Source: RGIG8767 sp964531805 (GTDB lineage: Bacteria; Bacillota; Clostridia; Lachnospirales; Lachnospiraceae). From it: a stretch of 53,725 bases of DNA. The notes under the pieces were generated by a model that was given only the letters and a program-made list of their open reading frames with translations, was not told where the DNA came from and searched no databases. This document shows, in pieces, positions 35,349-44,046 of this stretch. Position 1 is the stretch's first letter; each line of letters opens with the position of its first letter. Both the position numbers and the translations under genes were made by a program. The DNA is taken from assembly GCA_964531805.1 (NCBI GenBank), contig CAZHGE010000006.1, positions 1-53,725 on the forward strand, read 5' to 3'.

Positions 35349-35465
35349 GGCTGAAATCGTAATTTAATAAAGCTTTTCCATGGCAAATTCCGACTCAGTT
35401 GTTAGTCTGCTCAACACAACATCTTGTGCATGAAAAATTCCTTTCTACTAGTTTGTTTTTAGCAA

Positions 35466-35515
35466 TTGTCCGACCAAATTAAATGTGTTATGATAGGTTT
35501 CTGACTAATAAAGTC
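35466..35515 (+). promoter_or_regulatory. promoter and possible operator of the TetR gene
   Basis: -35 TTGTCC (35466-35471), 17-bp spacer, -10 TATGAT (35489-35494). TGACT-N5-AGTCA at 35501-35515 lies at the expected transcription start and could be an autoregulatory operator. Confidence 0.55.
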
Positions 35516-35534
35516 AATAGTAAGGAGTCTATAT

Positions 35535-36137
35535 ATGAACGAGAAATTTTTTGATCTGAATAGAGAAAAACAGGATAGGATGATCAATGCCGCCCTTCGC
35601 ATTTTCGCCGAAAATGGCTACCGCCATGCCAGCACAGACGTGATAGTAAAAGAAGCCGGCATCAGCAAAGGACTTCTTTTTCATTATTTCACTAGCAAAA
35701 TGGGATTATTCTCATTTTTATTCGATTACAGTGTAAAATATATGTTGTTTGAATATGACCGTTTGATTTCTTCAAAAGAAACGGATTATTTTACCATCCG
35801 TAAGGAATTGGAAAGAGCTAAACTCAATGTTCTGCGTAGTTATCCATACATGAGTGAATTCATTGAAAAAAGTTTAGAAGAAAACCAGTTGGATATCAAC
35901 GAAACGATCGAAGCATCCAAAAACACCTATTTAGATACATTGGGGAAATATTATGCACAGGGTTCCCATGATTTTCTTCGGGAAGAAATTTCACCAAACC
36001 GCTTAGATGCGATTATCCGTTATACAGTGGATGGGCTTACAAAAGATCAAATTCGTACCGGCTCCTTCCAGCCCGAGATGCTTTTTGAACAGATTTGTAA
36101 TTATTTAGATACGATAAAAAAACTGGTAACGCAATAA
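35535..36137 (+). CDS. TetR/AcrR-family transcriptional regulator
   Basis: 200 residues. The N-terminal helix-turn-helix is clear (RIFAENGYRHASTDVIVKEA then GISKGLLFHYFTSK), followed by an all-helical ligand domain with no recognised family. AAGGAG lies 7 nt before the ATG. It probably represses itself and perhaps the divergent nucleobase permease; the target is unknown. Confidence 0.9.
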   Translation: MNEKFFDLNREKQDRMINAALRIFAENGYRHASTDVIVKEAGISKGLLFHYFTSKMGLFSFLFDYSVKYMLFEYDRLISSKETDYFTIRKELERAKLNVLRSYPYMSEFIEKSLEENQLDINETIEASKNTYLDTLGKYYAQGSHDFLREEISPNRLDAIIRYTVDGLTKDQIRTGSFQPEMLFEQICNYLDTIKKLVTQ

Positions 36138-36158
36138 ACGCGTTACCAGTTTTTATTT
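36116..36158 (+). terminator. terminator of the TetR gene
   Basis: AAAACTGGTAACGC pairs with GCGTTACCAGTTTT around AATAAAC, followed by T-runs. The stop codon lies in the loop. Confidence 0.92.
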
Positions 36159-36323
36159 TTACTTCTCGACAAAATTCCCTATTGATTTACAATATCTTAC
36201 ATGCTATTATCATGACAATCGGTAGCGTTTCTGCTTCCTACATAAATCACAAAAGATAATCTATATTGGCAAATCGCCAGATATTTCCAAAAATCAAAAT
36301 TACATATCAGAAAGGACAATTCT

Positions 36324-37379
36324 ATGAAAGAAACAAATGTAACCCCATCACTACTTACCAATGATAACAATGCTTATGTAATCGAAACGGCTGAAAATGC
36401 AACTGAACTTTTTTCGCCTCGTCCGTATAAGAAATACTTACCGAAAATGACTCCAACACTTCGACAGCTATTTTTGCAAGCAACCGGAGAAATTAAATAT
36501 CAGGCAATCATTGATTACATGTTCCAAGCTCTCTTGCAGGAAAACGAGGAAGCTCTTACTAACCTCATCTGCTGCACGCTCCATTGGCCCCGTTCAAAAG
36601 TAAAATCCGTCGAAATAACCAATCCTATTGTCTTAGGCAAATACATTAAAGACAAAACTTTTATTCTGGATATCAAAGCACTTTTAAATGACGACACCAT
36701 AATTAATCTTGAAATGCAGCTTAATGACTACGGCAACTGGCCGGAACGTTCTCTGGGCTATTTATGTCGTAACTTTGATAACCTAAATAAAGGCGATAAT
36801 TATATTAATACCAAAGCTGCCATACATATCGGATTTCTTAACTTTACACTCTTTCCACATACACCGGAATTTCATGCCATTTATAAAATGCAAAATGTGA
36901 AAAATCATAATGTTTATACTGACAAATTTATGCTACATGTGATAGAATTAAATAACATCGAATTGGCAACCGAAGAAGACCATGCTTATGGAATCGACAA
37001 ATGGGCTTCTTTCTTCAAAGCAAAAACATGGGAGGATATCCGTATGCTTATTGATAATAATCCTACTTTACAGTCTGCTGCCGAAACTCTGTATCAGCTT
37101 AATATGGATGAGCAGTTTCGTGAAACCTGCGATCGCTTTATTCGTGCAGAAGCCGAGAAAAACGCTCTCCATCGTATCAAGGCAGAACTTACTCAGGCTA
37201 ATGAAGCACTCACTGCCGAAAATGCTGACAAAGATTGCATGATTGCTGAAAAAAATGCCGAGATTGCCGACAAAAACGCTGAAATTGCCGAGAAAAACGC
37301 TGAAATCGCCGACAAAAACGCTGAAATCGCTGAACTGAAAGCCCGCTTAGCGTTACTTGAAAAAGCATCTGATAAATAA
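36324..37379 (+). CDS. Rpn-family PD-(D/E)XK nuclease/transposase-like protein
   Basis: 351 residues of the Rpn/YhgA-like family (also called PD-(D/E)XK nuclease family transposase). Near the N-terminus, FQALLQENEEALTNLI and the nuclease core FILDIKALLNDDTIINLEMQ give the D-(E/Q)-x-Q pattern (ILDIK, LEMQ). The C-terminal 80 residues are a long coiled coil ending in four 7-residue units of the type AEIADKN. AAGGAC lies upstream of the ATG. No flanking inverted repeats or target-site duplications are seen, so it is a stand-alone gene. Confidence 0.85.
   Translation: MKETNVTPSLLTNDNNAYVIETAENATELFSPRPYKKYLPKMTPTLRQLFLQATGEIKYQAIIDYMFQALLQENEEALTNLICCTLHWPRSKVKSVEITNPIVLGKYIKDKTFILDIKALLNDDTIINLEMQLNDYGNWPERSLGYLCRNFDNLNKGDNYINTKAAIHIGFLNFTLFPHTPEFHAIYKMQNVKNHNVYTDKFMLHVIELNNIELATEEDHAYGIDKWASFFKAKTWEDIRMLIDNNPTLQSAAETLYQLNMDEQFRETCDRFIRAEAEKNALHRIKAELTQANEALTAENADKDCMIAEKNAEIADKNAEIAEKNAEIADKNAEIAELKARLALLEKASDK
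37248..37331 (+). repeat. four tandem 21-bp repeats inside the Rpn gene
   Basis: Units at 37248, 37269, 37290 and 37311, each encoding a heptad of the form (D/E)KNAEIA, with few substitutions between them. Units 2 and 4 are nearly identical. Unit gain or loss would keep the reading frame. Confidence 0.9.
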
Positions 37380-37392
37380 CCTCTATCTACTA

Positions 37393-37425
37393 CAATACCC
37401 TGCCGCATGGCAGGGTATTCATTTT
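37393..37425 (+). terminator. terminator of the Rpn gene
   Basis: ATACCCTGCC pairs with GGCAGGGTAT around GCAT, followed by TCATTTT. Confidence 0.75.
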
Positions 37426-37485
37426 CCACATATATACTTGTCCTACACTTCGGTATAATCAAATTCTAGAATATCTGCATTTCTT

Positions 37486-38150
37486 TTACTTCAACTCTTC
37501 CTCACAAAGATTCAATACACTTGCAATTACCGCATCCATATCATAATACTTGTACTCACCAAGACGCCCGCCAAAAATAATTTTTCGCTCTGCTTCTGGA
37601 AGTTTTTTATACTCCGTATACAGCACGCTATTCTTCTCATCATTCACTGGATAATATGGCTCATCTCCACATTTCCATTCAGATGAAAACTCTCTGCTGA
37701 TTACGGTCTTAGGTAAATCATTTCCATTTTTGTCCTTACCAAACTCAAACCATTTATGCTCAATGATTCTTGTCCATGGGGTATCCCTATCCGTATAATT
37801 CACAGCAGCATTCCCTTGAAAATTCGGCATATCCAAAATCTCTGTTTCAAACTTTACCGAACGATACTCTAAGGTCCCTAAAGAATAACCAAAATACGCA
37901 TCTATTGGCCCTGTATATACTACCGTTTCTGCCAATGCGTCCAATTCCTTTTTATGCTCCAAATAATCAACGTCTAATCTGACTTCAATTCCATCAAGCA
38001 TATTTTCAACCATCTTCGTATATCCGCCAATCGGTATTCCCTGATAAAACGCATTAAAATAATTATTATCAAAAGTCAGCCGCACCGGAAGACGCTTAAT
38101 GATAAACGACGGCAACTCTGTGCAAGGACGTCCCCACTGCTTTTCTGTAT
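37486..38150 (-). pseudogene. glf: UDP-galactopyranose mutase, C-terminal remnant
   Basis: This frame encodes the last ~215 residues of a ~370-residue UDP-galactopyranose mutase: TEKQWGRPCTELPSFIIKRL, then PIGGYTKMVENML, IDAYFGYSLGTLEYRSV and IFGGRLGEYKYYDMD. The FAD-binding N-terminal part is missing. The frame begins right after a TGA at the junction with the CpsB-like fragment, and there is no proper start. The enzyme normally makes UDP-galactofuranose for surface polysaccharides. It is presumed inactive. Confidence 0.9.
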
Positions 38151-38390
38151 CTCATTTCCTGCATATAAATGAATTGGAATTTTCTCCTGCAGCAATTCCT
38201 TCTGTGCCCGCGCAAATCTCTCTTGTATCTTCTCTGGTAATGCGCTTCTCCGATGCCCATAGCAATGAGGAGTTGTAATTATAGAAGTAATTCCCTCCTT
38301 TGCTGCAATCCGAAACATAGCAACTGACTCTTCCATAGACCCGGCTCCATCATCTAAACAAGGCAGGATATGACTATGTATATCAATCAT
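38076..38390 (-). pseudogene. CpsB/YwqE-type tyrosine phosphatase, N-terminal fragment
   Basis: The first ~79 residues match the PHP-fold tyrosine phosphatases that control capsule synthesis: MIDIHSHILPCLDDGAGSMEES with the metal-binding HSH, TPHCYGHR, and ending at LYAGNEI. After that the sequence is out-of-frame mutase DNA and the protein stops at 104 residues instead of about 250. Most of the metal-binding site is lost, so it is presumed non-functional. Confidence 0.88.
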
Positions 38391-38404
38391 CTTTTCTCCA
38401 TATA

Positions 38405-38420
38405 TTAGTTATTACTAAAC
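38405..38420. promoter_or_regulatory. operator-like motif, site 1
   Basis: TTAGTTATTACTAAAC, an imperfect palindrome, just upstream of the CpsB-like fragment. Confidence 0.5.
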
Positions 38421-38479
38421 AACCTTTTTTTTACATCTACTACACTATAATACTTTTCTCTTTGTTTGTTTAAGGTTTT

Positions 38480-38495
38480 TTAGTTATAACTAAAG
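38480..38495. promoter_or_regulatory. operator-like motif, site 2
   Basis: TTAGTTATAACTAAAG, a nearly perfect palindrome (TTTAGTTATAACTAAA with its flank). Confidence 0.55.
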
Positions 38496-38542
38496 TTTTT
38501 TGATGTTTATTTGTAAAATTAACAAGTTCAGTTTCTAAAAAT

Positions 38543-38558
38543 TTAGTTATTCGTAAAG
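38543..38558. promoter_or_regulatory. operator-like motif, site 3
   Basis: TTAGTTATTCGTAAAG, matching sites 1 and 2 in the left half and partly in the right half. It is about 90 bp before the XRE regulator start. Confidence 0.5.
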
Positions 38559-38650
38559 TTCTTTGGGTATTGAACATTATCCCAAAACCAAAGAATACTT
38601 ACTATTAAATAAAGGTATTAGGGGTGAGATATAAAATGGAGGTTAAGTGA

Positions 38651-39010
38651 ATGAAAGATTTGAACTATATAACAATTGGGACAAAAATCAAGGAGCGCAC
38701 CAAAGCATTTGGAAGAACACAGGAGTTTCTTGCCAACGCTCTGGATGTAAATGCCAGCCATATCTGTAACATTGAAGCTGGCCGCAGTAGTCCTTCTCTG
38801 ACTGCATTAATCAATATCGCAAATGCTTTGGAGTGCAGCGTAGATTATTTTATAGATGCGGAATATCATTATCAGCTGGAACATGCCGAAAAAGATAATA
38901 TTGACAAGCAGATTATGCGGCACCTGCAATATTGTGATTATGATACAAAATACAAAATATATGAGATCATGAAAGTTCTTACCGGATATGATCTGCATGA
39001 AGGACGATAA
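38651..39010 (+). CDS. XRE-family transcriptional regulator
   Basis: 119 residues. A Cro/CI-type helix-turn-helix fills residues 8-68 (RTQEFLANALDVNASHICNIEAGRSSPSLTALINIANAL). The remaining 50 residues are helical without a recognised domain. GGAGG lies upstream of the ATG. It is divergent from the truncated polysaccharide genes and probably binds the three palindromic motifs in its own upstream region. Confidence 0.88.
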   Translation: MKDLNYITIGTKIKERTKAFGRTQEFLANALDVNASHICNIEAGRSSPSLTALINIANALECSVDYFIDAEYHYQLEHAEKDNIDKQIMRHLQYCDYDTKYKIYEIMKVLTGYDLHEGR

Positions 39011-39047
39011 GAAACGCTGGCGCGCAATGCGTGCCAGCGTTTCTTAC
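39009..39047. terminator. bidirectional terminator
   Basis: AGAAACGCTGGCGC pairs with GCGTGCCAGCGTTTCT; it lies between the convergent XRE and DUF6062 genes. Confidence 0.88.
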
Positions 39048-39095
39048 TAAAAATTTCCCTATAACAGGACTGCCTCTTTCCAACATAGAACCCTT

Positions 39096-39860
39096 TTATT
39101 TTTTCTGTTTATATACAGGATCTGCTGGATATCCGCCCTTTAACTTCTGCATGCAATTCTGTAATGCTTCGCGGGAATTTTTCCAATCTGCATCCTTATT
39201 ACGATAATCGAATTTTTCAATCAACCATGCATCGTCCTCAAAAAGACGTTCCATGTTTTCTTCCATAAGTTTAAATGATACCTCAAAGAATTCCTGCAAT
39301 TCCTTATCTTTTAAACGGGTCTGCGCCGCATCACAGAGATCACCGAAATGTGGAAGACAGAACCCCTTTCCTGTATTAATTTTCTCTTTAAACGCAGAAT
39401 CCTTTTTATACAACTCAAAAAAGGTGTCCATATAACGGTCATAATGGTCCTTAAACTGATTACAAATATAGCAGGACTGTTCTCTTTCATTTACCCATGC
39501 AGAAACCGGATTGCCGCCGGATACGGATTTCTTACGAAACAAACCGCCGCCTACAGCCTGCACTCCCGAACTTGCCTTCATGGCCTTTTTCATCTCATAA
39601 ATTGTTTCTTTCATATGAGTCTTTATAATCCATGCATTGCCCAGGGTATTGCCATAATCATACATCTTTTTAAAGTGCATGCGGCAAAAACCGGCTTTGT
39701 CCGTCTGTTCACGGACATCGCTTTCCATATAGGAAGATCCGCTTCCTAATACAAAATCCATCATATCCTGTTCAATCTTACGCTCAATAAAACAGAATGG
39801 ACATTCATCCTGTGCATTCACCGCATCATTTAATGGGATGGTATATAATTTTTCTTTCAT
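39096..39860 (-). CDS. DUF6062 family protein of unknown function
   Basis: 254 residues, predicted cytoplasmic. Cys/His pairs are spaced along it in a metal-binding style: CPFC (20-23), CRMH near 59, CYIC near 134, and CLPH near 167. The family is known from clostridia but has no assigned role. AAAGGATACA precedes the ATG. It lies 54 nt downstream of the MocR-type regulator gene. Confidence 0.8.
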   Translation of the reverse strand: MKEKLYTIPLNDAVNAQDECPFCFIERKIEQDMMDFVLGSGSSYMESDVREQTDKAGFCRMHFKKMYDYGNTLGNAWIIKTHMKETIYEMKKAMKASSGVQAVGGGLFRKKSVSGGNPVSAWVNEREQSCYICNQFKDHYDRYMDTFFELYKKDSAFKEKINTGKGFCLPHFGDLCDAAQTRLKDKELQEFFEVSFKLMEENMERLFEDDAWLIEKFDYRNKDADWKNSREALQNCMQKLKGGYPADPVYKQKK

Positions 39861-39914
39861 CTTTTTATGTATCCTTTCTGTTGATTCAAAGTATTTAGAT
39901 CTTAAAAGTCTATT

Positions 39915-41315
39915 CTACAACCACGCTTTTTTCAGTTGTTCGATTCCTTGTTCCATTTCCTGATCTGAAAGTGCTGCATAACCAAGTAAAATGGTTGCTT
40001 TCTGCGAATACTTTTCCTTTTCTTCTACCAGATTATCGCTCATACCAAATACCTTTACCCCTGCATCGGCAGCCCTGCTGATTAATTCCTGTTCCGACAC
40101 ATTCTCTCTAGCCGTCAAAAGCAGATGTAAACCAGACCATTCTCCGCCAATCACAAATTTCTTTTCAAAAGGAGCAAGCAGTGTCAATAATTTATCATGC
40201 TTATCACGATACACTTTTCGCATACGGTTTAAATATCGTTCGAAATATCCTCTCTGCATAAATTCATTCAGAATACGCTGGTCCATACGTGATACAGTTG
40301 CTGATAAATAAGAACCATGTTCCCGATATCTTTGTAACAGTACATGTGGAAGAACCATATAACTAACACGGATCGCCGGTGCTACCGCTTTGGAAAATGT
40401 CCCAATATAAATCACTTTGTCTCCACGGTCTGTAGACTGTAAAGAAGGAATTGGTTTCCCTTTGTACCTGAACTCACTATCGTAATCGTCTTCTATCACA
40501 TACCGGTCCGGGCTTTTATCTGCCCATTTTAGTAATTCCAGCCGTCGTCCAATGGGCATAACAATTCCAGTCGGATATTGATGGGAAGGCATCACGTATG
40601 CAATATGTGCTCCTGTTTCTTCCAGTTGCGCTACATTCATGCCGTTTTTATCTGTGGATACCAGTCTTACAGGAAATCCCGCATCTGCAAAACTTCTATA
40701 TGCCTTCATATAAGTGGGATCTTCAAACGCAACTATGGTATCTGTTCCAATTAATTTCTGTAGCAGCATAAGCAGATATTCACTTCCGGCTCCTACAATA
40801 ATCTGATCCTCTGTGCAGATTACGCCTCTTGCCGCGTGAATGTACTGCCGGATGGATGTACGCAGTGCTAGTTCTCCCTGAGCATCCCCACCAACAAATA
40901 AAGTTCCCTCAGCTGACAAAACCTCACGCGTAATCTTACGCCACGCAGAATGGGGAAACTGGGATAAATCCACTCCAACAGGAGAAAATACAATACCTTC
41001 TTCTTTTTTTCCGGGCTTAACAGTCTCAATCTTCTTTGACTCAGTTTCTTTATTCTGATATAGATTATCCAAACGACTTACATAATAACCACTTCCAGCG
41101 ACTGCCTCAATATACCCCTCTGCCAACAGCTGGTCGTAAGCCAAAGAAACCGTACTTCTCGATACCTGTAGATACAAAGAAAGCGCCCTTGTGGAAGGGA
41201 GCTTTTCTTTTGTGTTCATTCTGCCCTCTACGATTTCCTTTTTTATATGGGTGTAAATCTGCTCGTAGAGATGCTTTCCATTTTTATCGGAAAGGGAAAT
41301 GATTAATTCATTCAT
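39915..41315 (-). CDS. MocR-type regulator (GntR HTH plus aminotransferase domain)
   Basis: 466 residues: a GntR winged helix at 1-80 (STRALSLYLQVSRSTVSLAYD) fused to a fold-type-I aminotransferase domain with DDYDSEF (Asp277) and the PLP lysine Lys309 in IGTFSKA. MocR regulators use bound PLP to control transcription; PdxR (pyridoxal synthesis), GabR and others share this layout. No vitamin B6 gene is nearby, so the target is unknown. Its ATG overlaps the DUF2225 stop (TAATG). Confidence 0.9.
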   Translation of the reverse strand: MNELIISLSDKNGKHLYEQIYTHIKKEIVEGRMNTKEKLPSTRALSLYLQVSRSTVSLAYDQLLAEGYIEAVAGSGYYVSRLDNLYQNKETESKKIETVKPGKKEEGIVFSPVGVDLSQFPHSAWRKITREVLSAEGTLFVGGDAQGELALRTSIRQYIHAARGVICTEDQIIVGAGSEYLLMLLQKLIGTDTIVAFEDPTYMKAYRSFADAGFPVRLVSTDKNGMNVAQLEETGAHIAYVMPSHQYPTGIVMPIGRRLELLKWADKSPDRYVIEDDYDSEFRYKGKPIPSLQSTDRGDKVIYIGTFSKAVAPAIRVSYMVLPHVLLQRYREHGSYLSATVSRMDQRILNEFMQRGYFERYLNRMRKVYRDKHDKLLTLLAPFEKKFVIGGEWSGLHLLLTARENVSEQELISRAADAGVKVFGMSDNLVEEKEKYSQKATILLGYAALSDQEMEQGIEQLKKAWL

Positions 41316-42166
41316 TATTTTTTGGCTTCTTTCTGTAAACGGATTACTTCATCCTTCAGATCACGCACTTTATCCTTGACACGTGCATTTACATTCTGTG
41401 ACATTAAAAGATTAGAGATTAATTTAGAAGCCACATCGTAATGCTTAAAGCGGATTGCCAATGCAGCAATCAAATATTCCAATGTAGACTCATCCATCCC
41501 ACACATTGGGAAAGTTTCACTCTGCTCTGCTGCGATAAAACCTTCGTATGCATTCTTAAGGAATTCCTCTTCTAACTTGCCAATTTCTGCAATTTTAGCA
41601 GCATCCGCATTCCCTTTTTCCTGCATATCTTCAATATAACTTCTGCAAAGCCAACCGCCACGCAGACAAACATACGCTTTTTCACTTGCTTTAGACTGCT
41701 TTACAACAGCATTGACAAGTGCCATTCTATAACGCATAACTGCATCATCATAAGAATATAATTTCTTTTCCGGTGTTTTTCTAAAGTTAGGCGTAATCTT
41801 CTCCATAACTGCTTTACGCTGTGCCGCTGTCATTGGCACAAAATATCTTGTCAATGCAGTAAAACCACATTCCCTACACTGTACTACATCATATTTTAAT
41901 GGTTCTATTCCTTCAAAAGTTGGACGAAGATCCATTGCCGTTTTTAACAAACGAGCCTTTCCTGTACGCAATGTGTGTTCTTTAAATTCTTTATAGCAGG
42001 CTGGACATTCATATGTTTTTTCAAACAGAAAATCTTCTTCCACAAAAATCTTTTCTGCTGCCATTTTTGCTTTTAATGCAGCTTCTTTTGCCTTTGGATC
42101 TTCAAAAATATCCTTTGTTGTCATATTACCTACGCCAAAGGCTTCCATTCCATCAAATAAACCCAT
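41315..42166 (-). CDS. DUF2225 family protein
   Basis: 283 residues. The N-terminal part carries two CxxC pairs, CPACYKEF and CRECGF, 38-42 residues apart, probably a zinc ribbon. The rest is helical and TPR-like. The family is common in clostridia with no assigned function. The last base of its stop codon is the first base of the MocR-type gene, so the two are translationally coupled. Confidence 0.82.
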   Translation of the reverse strand: MGLFDGMEAFGVGNMTTKDIFEDPKAKEAALKAKMAAEKIFVEEDFLFEKTYECPACYKEFKEHTLRTGKARLLKTAMDLRPTFEGIEPLKYDVVQCRECGFTALTRYFVPMTAAQRKAVMEKITPNFRKTPEKKLYSYDDAVMRYRMALVNAVVKQSKASEKAYVCLRGGWLCRSYIEDMQEKGNADAAKIAEIGKLEEEFLKNAYEGFIAAEQSETFPMCGMDESTLEYLIAALAIRFKHYDVASKLISNLLMSQNVNARVKDKVRDLKDEVIRLQKEAKK

Positions 42167-42210
42167 AAAAAATCTCTCCCTATCTTCTTACCTGTATTTA
42201 AAGCAATTCT

Positions 42211-43905
42211 TTAATTATCATTTTTCGGTAATACAAATGAACTCTTAAGTGAAACAATACGGTTAAATACCAAAGCATCCGGTTTTGAATCCTTCGCATC
42301 TACACAGAAAAATCCCTGACGAACAAACTGGAATCTATCATAAGCTTTTGCTTTTGCAAAGTCAGGCTCCAAGTAACAATCCTTCAAGATCTTAAGAGAA
42401 TCTGGATTCAAGTTCAAAGAACCATCTTCATTATACACACCTTTTTCTTCGTCAATGATATTTTCATAAATACGAACTTCTGCTTTGACCGCTTCTGCAG
42501 CAGATACGAAATGGATCGTACCTTTTACCTTACGTCCGTCATTGCTATTGCCGCCTTTAGTTTCTGGATCATAAGTTCCGTGCACTTCGATTACATTGCC
42601 ATTTTCATCTTTGACACAGCCAGTACATTTTACGAAGTAAGCATTCATTAAACGCACTTCATTTCCTGGGAACATACGGAAATATTTCTTAGGAGGTTCC
42701 TCCATGAAATCTTCTCTTTCAATATATAATTCTCTACTGAATGGAATCTTTCGTGTTCCCAATTCCTCATTACCTAAATTAAGAGGAGCATCCAGCCACT
42801 CAACCTGACCTTCCGGATAATTGTCGATAATAAGTTTTACAGGGTCCAAAATTGCCATCATTCGAGGTGCTTTTGTCTTCAAATCCTCACGAATGCAATA
42901 TTCCAATGCTGCATAATCTGCAATAGAGTTGGCTTTGGAAACACCACACATATCAACAAACGCTCTAATAGACTCCGGTGTAAAACCACGTCTTCTCAGC
43001 GCTGAAATAGAAACCAGTCTTGGATCATCCCATCCATCTACAATTCCTTCCTGTACCAGTTTTTTGATATATCTCTTACCTGTTACTACATTCTTCAGAT
43101 ACATCTTTGCCTGTTCAATCTGTTTTGGTGGATGTGGATATTCTAATTCTCTTACTACCCAGTCATATAAAGGTCTGTGATCTTCAAATTCCAAGGTACA
43201 AATAGAATGTGTGATTCCTTCAATCGCATCTTCTATCGGATGCGCAAAATCATACATTGGATAAATACACCACTCATCACCCGTATTATGGTGAGACATA
43301 TGCGCAATACGATAAAGAACCGGGTCACGCATATTGATATTCGAAGATGTCATATCAATGCGTGCACGCAGTACCTTCTCACCATCCGCATATTTTCCAG
43401 CCTTCATTTCCTCAAATAACTGTAAATTTTCTTCAATAGAACGGGTACTATATGGATCTTCTTTACCCGGTTCTGTAAAAGAACCTCTATATTCTCTAAT
43501 CTCTTCTGCTGAAAGATCAGACACATATGCTTTTCCTTTTTTAATTAATTTTACAGCCGCTTCATACATCTGTCCGAAATAATTGGACGCATAAAACAAT
43601 CTATCCTCCCAGTCAGCACCCAGCCACTGAACATCTGCCTTAATAGACTCTACAAATTCGATATCCTCCTTTGTCGGATTCGTATCGTCGAAACGCATAT
43701 TAAACTTTCCACCGTATTTCTGTGCAATTCCATAATTTACAAGAATTGCCTTTGCATGTCCTATATGTAAATATCCATTCGGTTCCGGCGGAAAACGTGT
43801 ATGGACGGTGTCGTAAACGCCCTCTGCCAAATCCTTGTCGATAATCTGTTCAATGAAATTTCTGCTTTCTGTACTCAAAATAAAATCCAGCCTTTCTGTT
43901 TCCAT
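42211..43905 (-). CDS. glnS: glutaminyl-tRNA synthetase
   Basis: Class I aminoacyl-tRNA synthetase that charges tRNA-Gln. PPEPNGYLHIGHAKA carries the HIGH motif (47-50). The KMSKS loop appears as VTGKRYIKKL rather than the usual MSKR, followed by the family segment DGWDDPRLVSISALRRRGFT; the two C-terminal anticodon-binding beta-barrels complete the protein. The start is uncertain: ATG 43905 has no ribosome-binding site, while TTG 43878 has GAAAGG 12 nt upstream and gives the more usual N-terminus. A promoter and hairpin lie directly upstream. Confidence 0.95.
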   Translation of the reverse strand: METERLDFILSTESRNFIEQIIDKDLAEGVYDTVHTRFPPEPNGYLHIGHAKAILVNYGIAQKYGGKFNMRFDDTNPTKEDIEFVESIKADVQWLGADWEDRLFYASNYFGQMYEAAVKLIKKGKAYVSDLSAEEIREYRGSFTEPGKEDPYSTRSIEENLQLFEEMKAGKYADGEKVLRARIDMTSSNINMRDPVLYRIAHMSHHNTGDEWCIYPMYDFAHPIEDAIEGITHSICTLEFEDHRPLYDWVVRELEYPHPPKQIEQAKMYLKNVVTGKRYIKKLVQEGIVDGWDDPRLVSISALRRRGFTPESIRAFVDMCGVSKANSIADYAALEYCIREDLKTKAPRMMAILDPVKLIIDNYPEGQVEWLDAPLNLGNEELGTRKIPFSRELYIEREDFMEEPPKKYFRMFPGNEVRLMNAYFVKCTGCVKDENGNVIEVHGTYDPETKGGNSNDGRKVKGTIHFVSAAEAVKAEVRIYENIIDEEKGVYNEDGSLNLNPDSLKILKDCYLEPDFAKAKAYDRFQFVRQGFFCVDAKDSKPDALVFNRIVSLKSSFVLPKNDN

Positions 43906-43913
43906 TCAAAAAG

Positions 43914-43937
43914 CCAAAGGCACATGAGTGCTTTTGG
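43914..43937 (-). promoter_or_regulatory. 5' leader hairpin of glnS
   Basis: Minus strand: CCAAAAGCAC pairs with GTGCCTTTGG around TCAT, followed directly by CTTTTTG and the glnS ATG. It begins within about 10-15 nt of the predicted transcription start. It could stabilise the 5' end or act as an attenuator. No T-box features are present. Confidence 0.6.
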
Positions 43938-43952
43938 TCAAAATACATTATT

Positions 43953-43981
43953 ATTTTATCACACGAAAAATATGATAACAA
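43953..43981 (-). promoter_or_regulatory. promoter of glnS
   Basis: Minus strand: TTGTTA (43981-43976), 17-bp spacer, TAAAAT (43958-43953). Confidence 0.6.
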
Positions 43982-44046
43982 GGGGTTTCCTTATTGCAGC
44001 GCATATAACTTTTCATTCATAAATTTCCAAACACGCTACATAAATT

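Noticed and set aside
37248..37331. CRISPR-like array
   Set aside because: Contiguous 21-bp units without spacers, in frame within a protein-coding gene.
36324..37379. Insertion sequence around the Rpn/transposase-like gene
   Set aside because: No terminal inverted repeats or target duplications; the gene has its own ribosome-binding site and terminator.
42211..43905. glnS as a pseudogene because of the altered KMSKS motif
   Set aside because: The frame is full length with all other motifs conserved, so the change is a loop variant.
43906..44046. T-box leader for glnS
   Set aside because: No T-box sequence (GGTGG-ACCGCG) or specifier stem; the leader is only about 40 nt from the predicted promoter.
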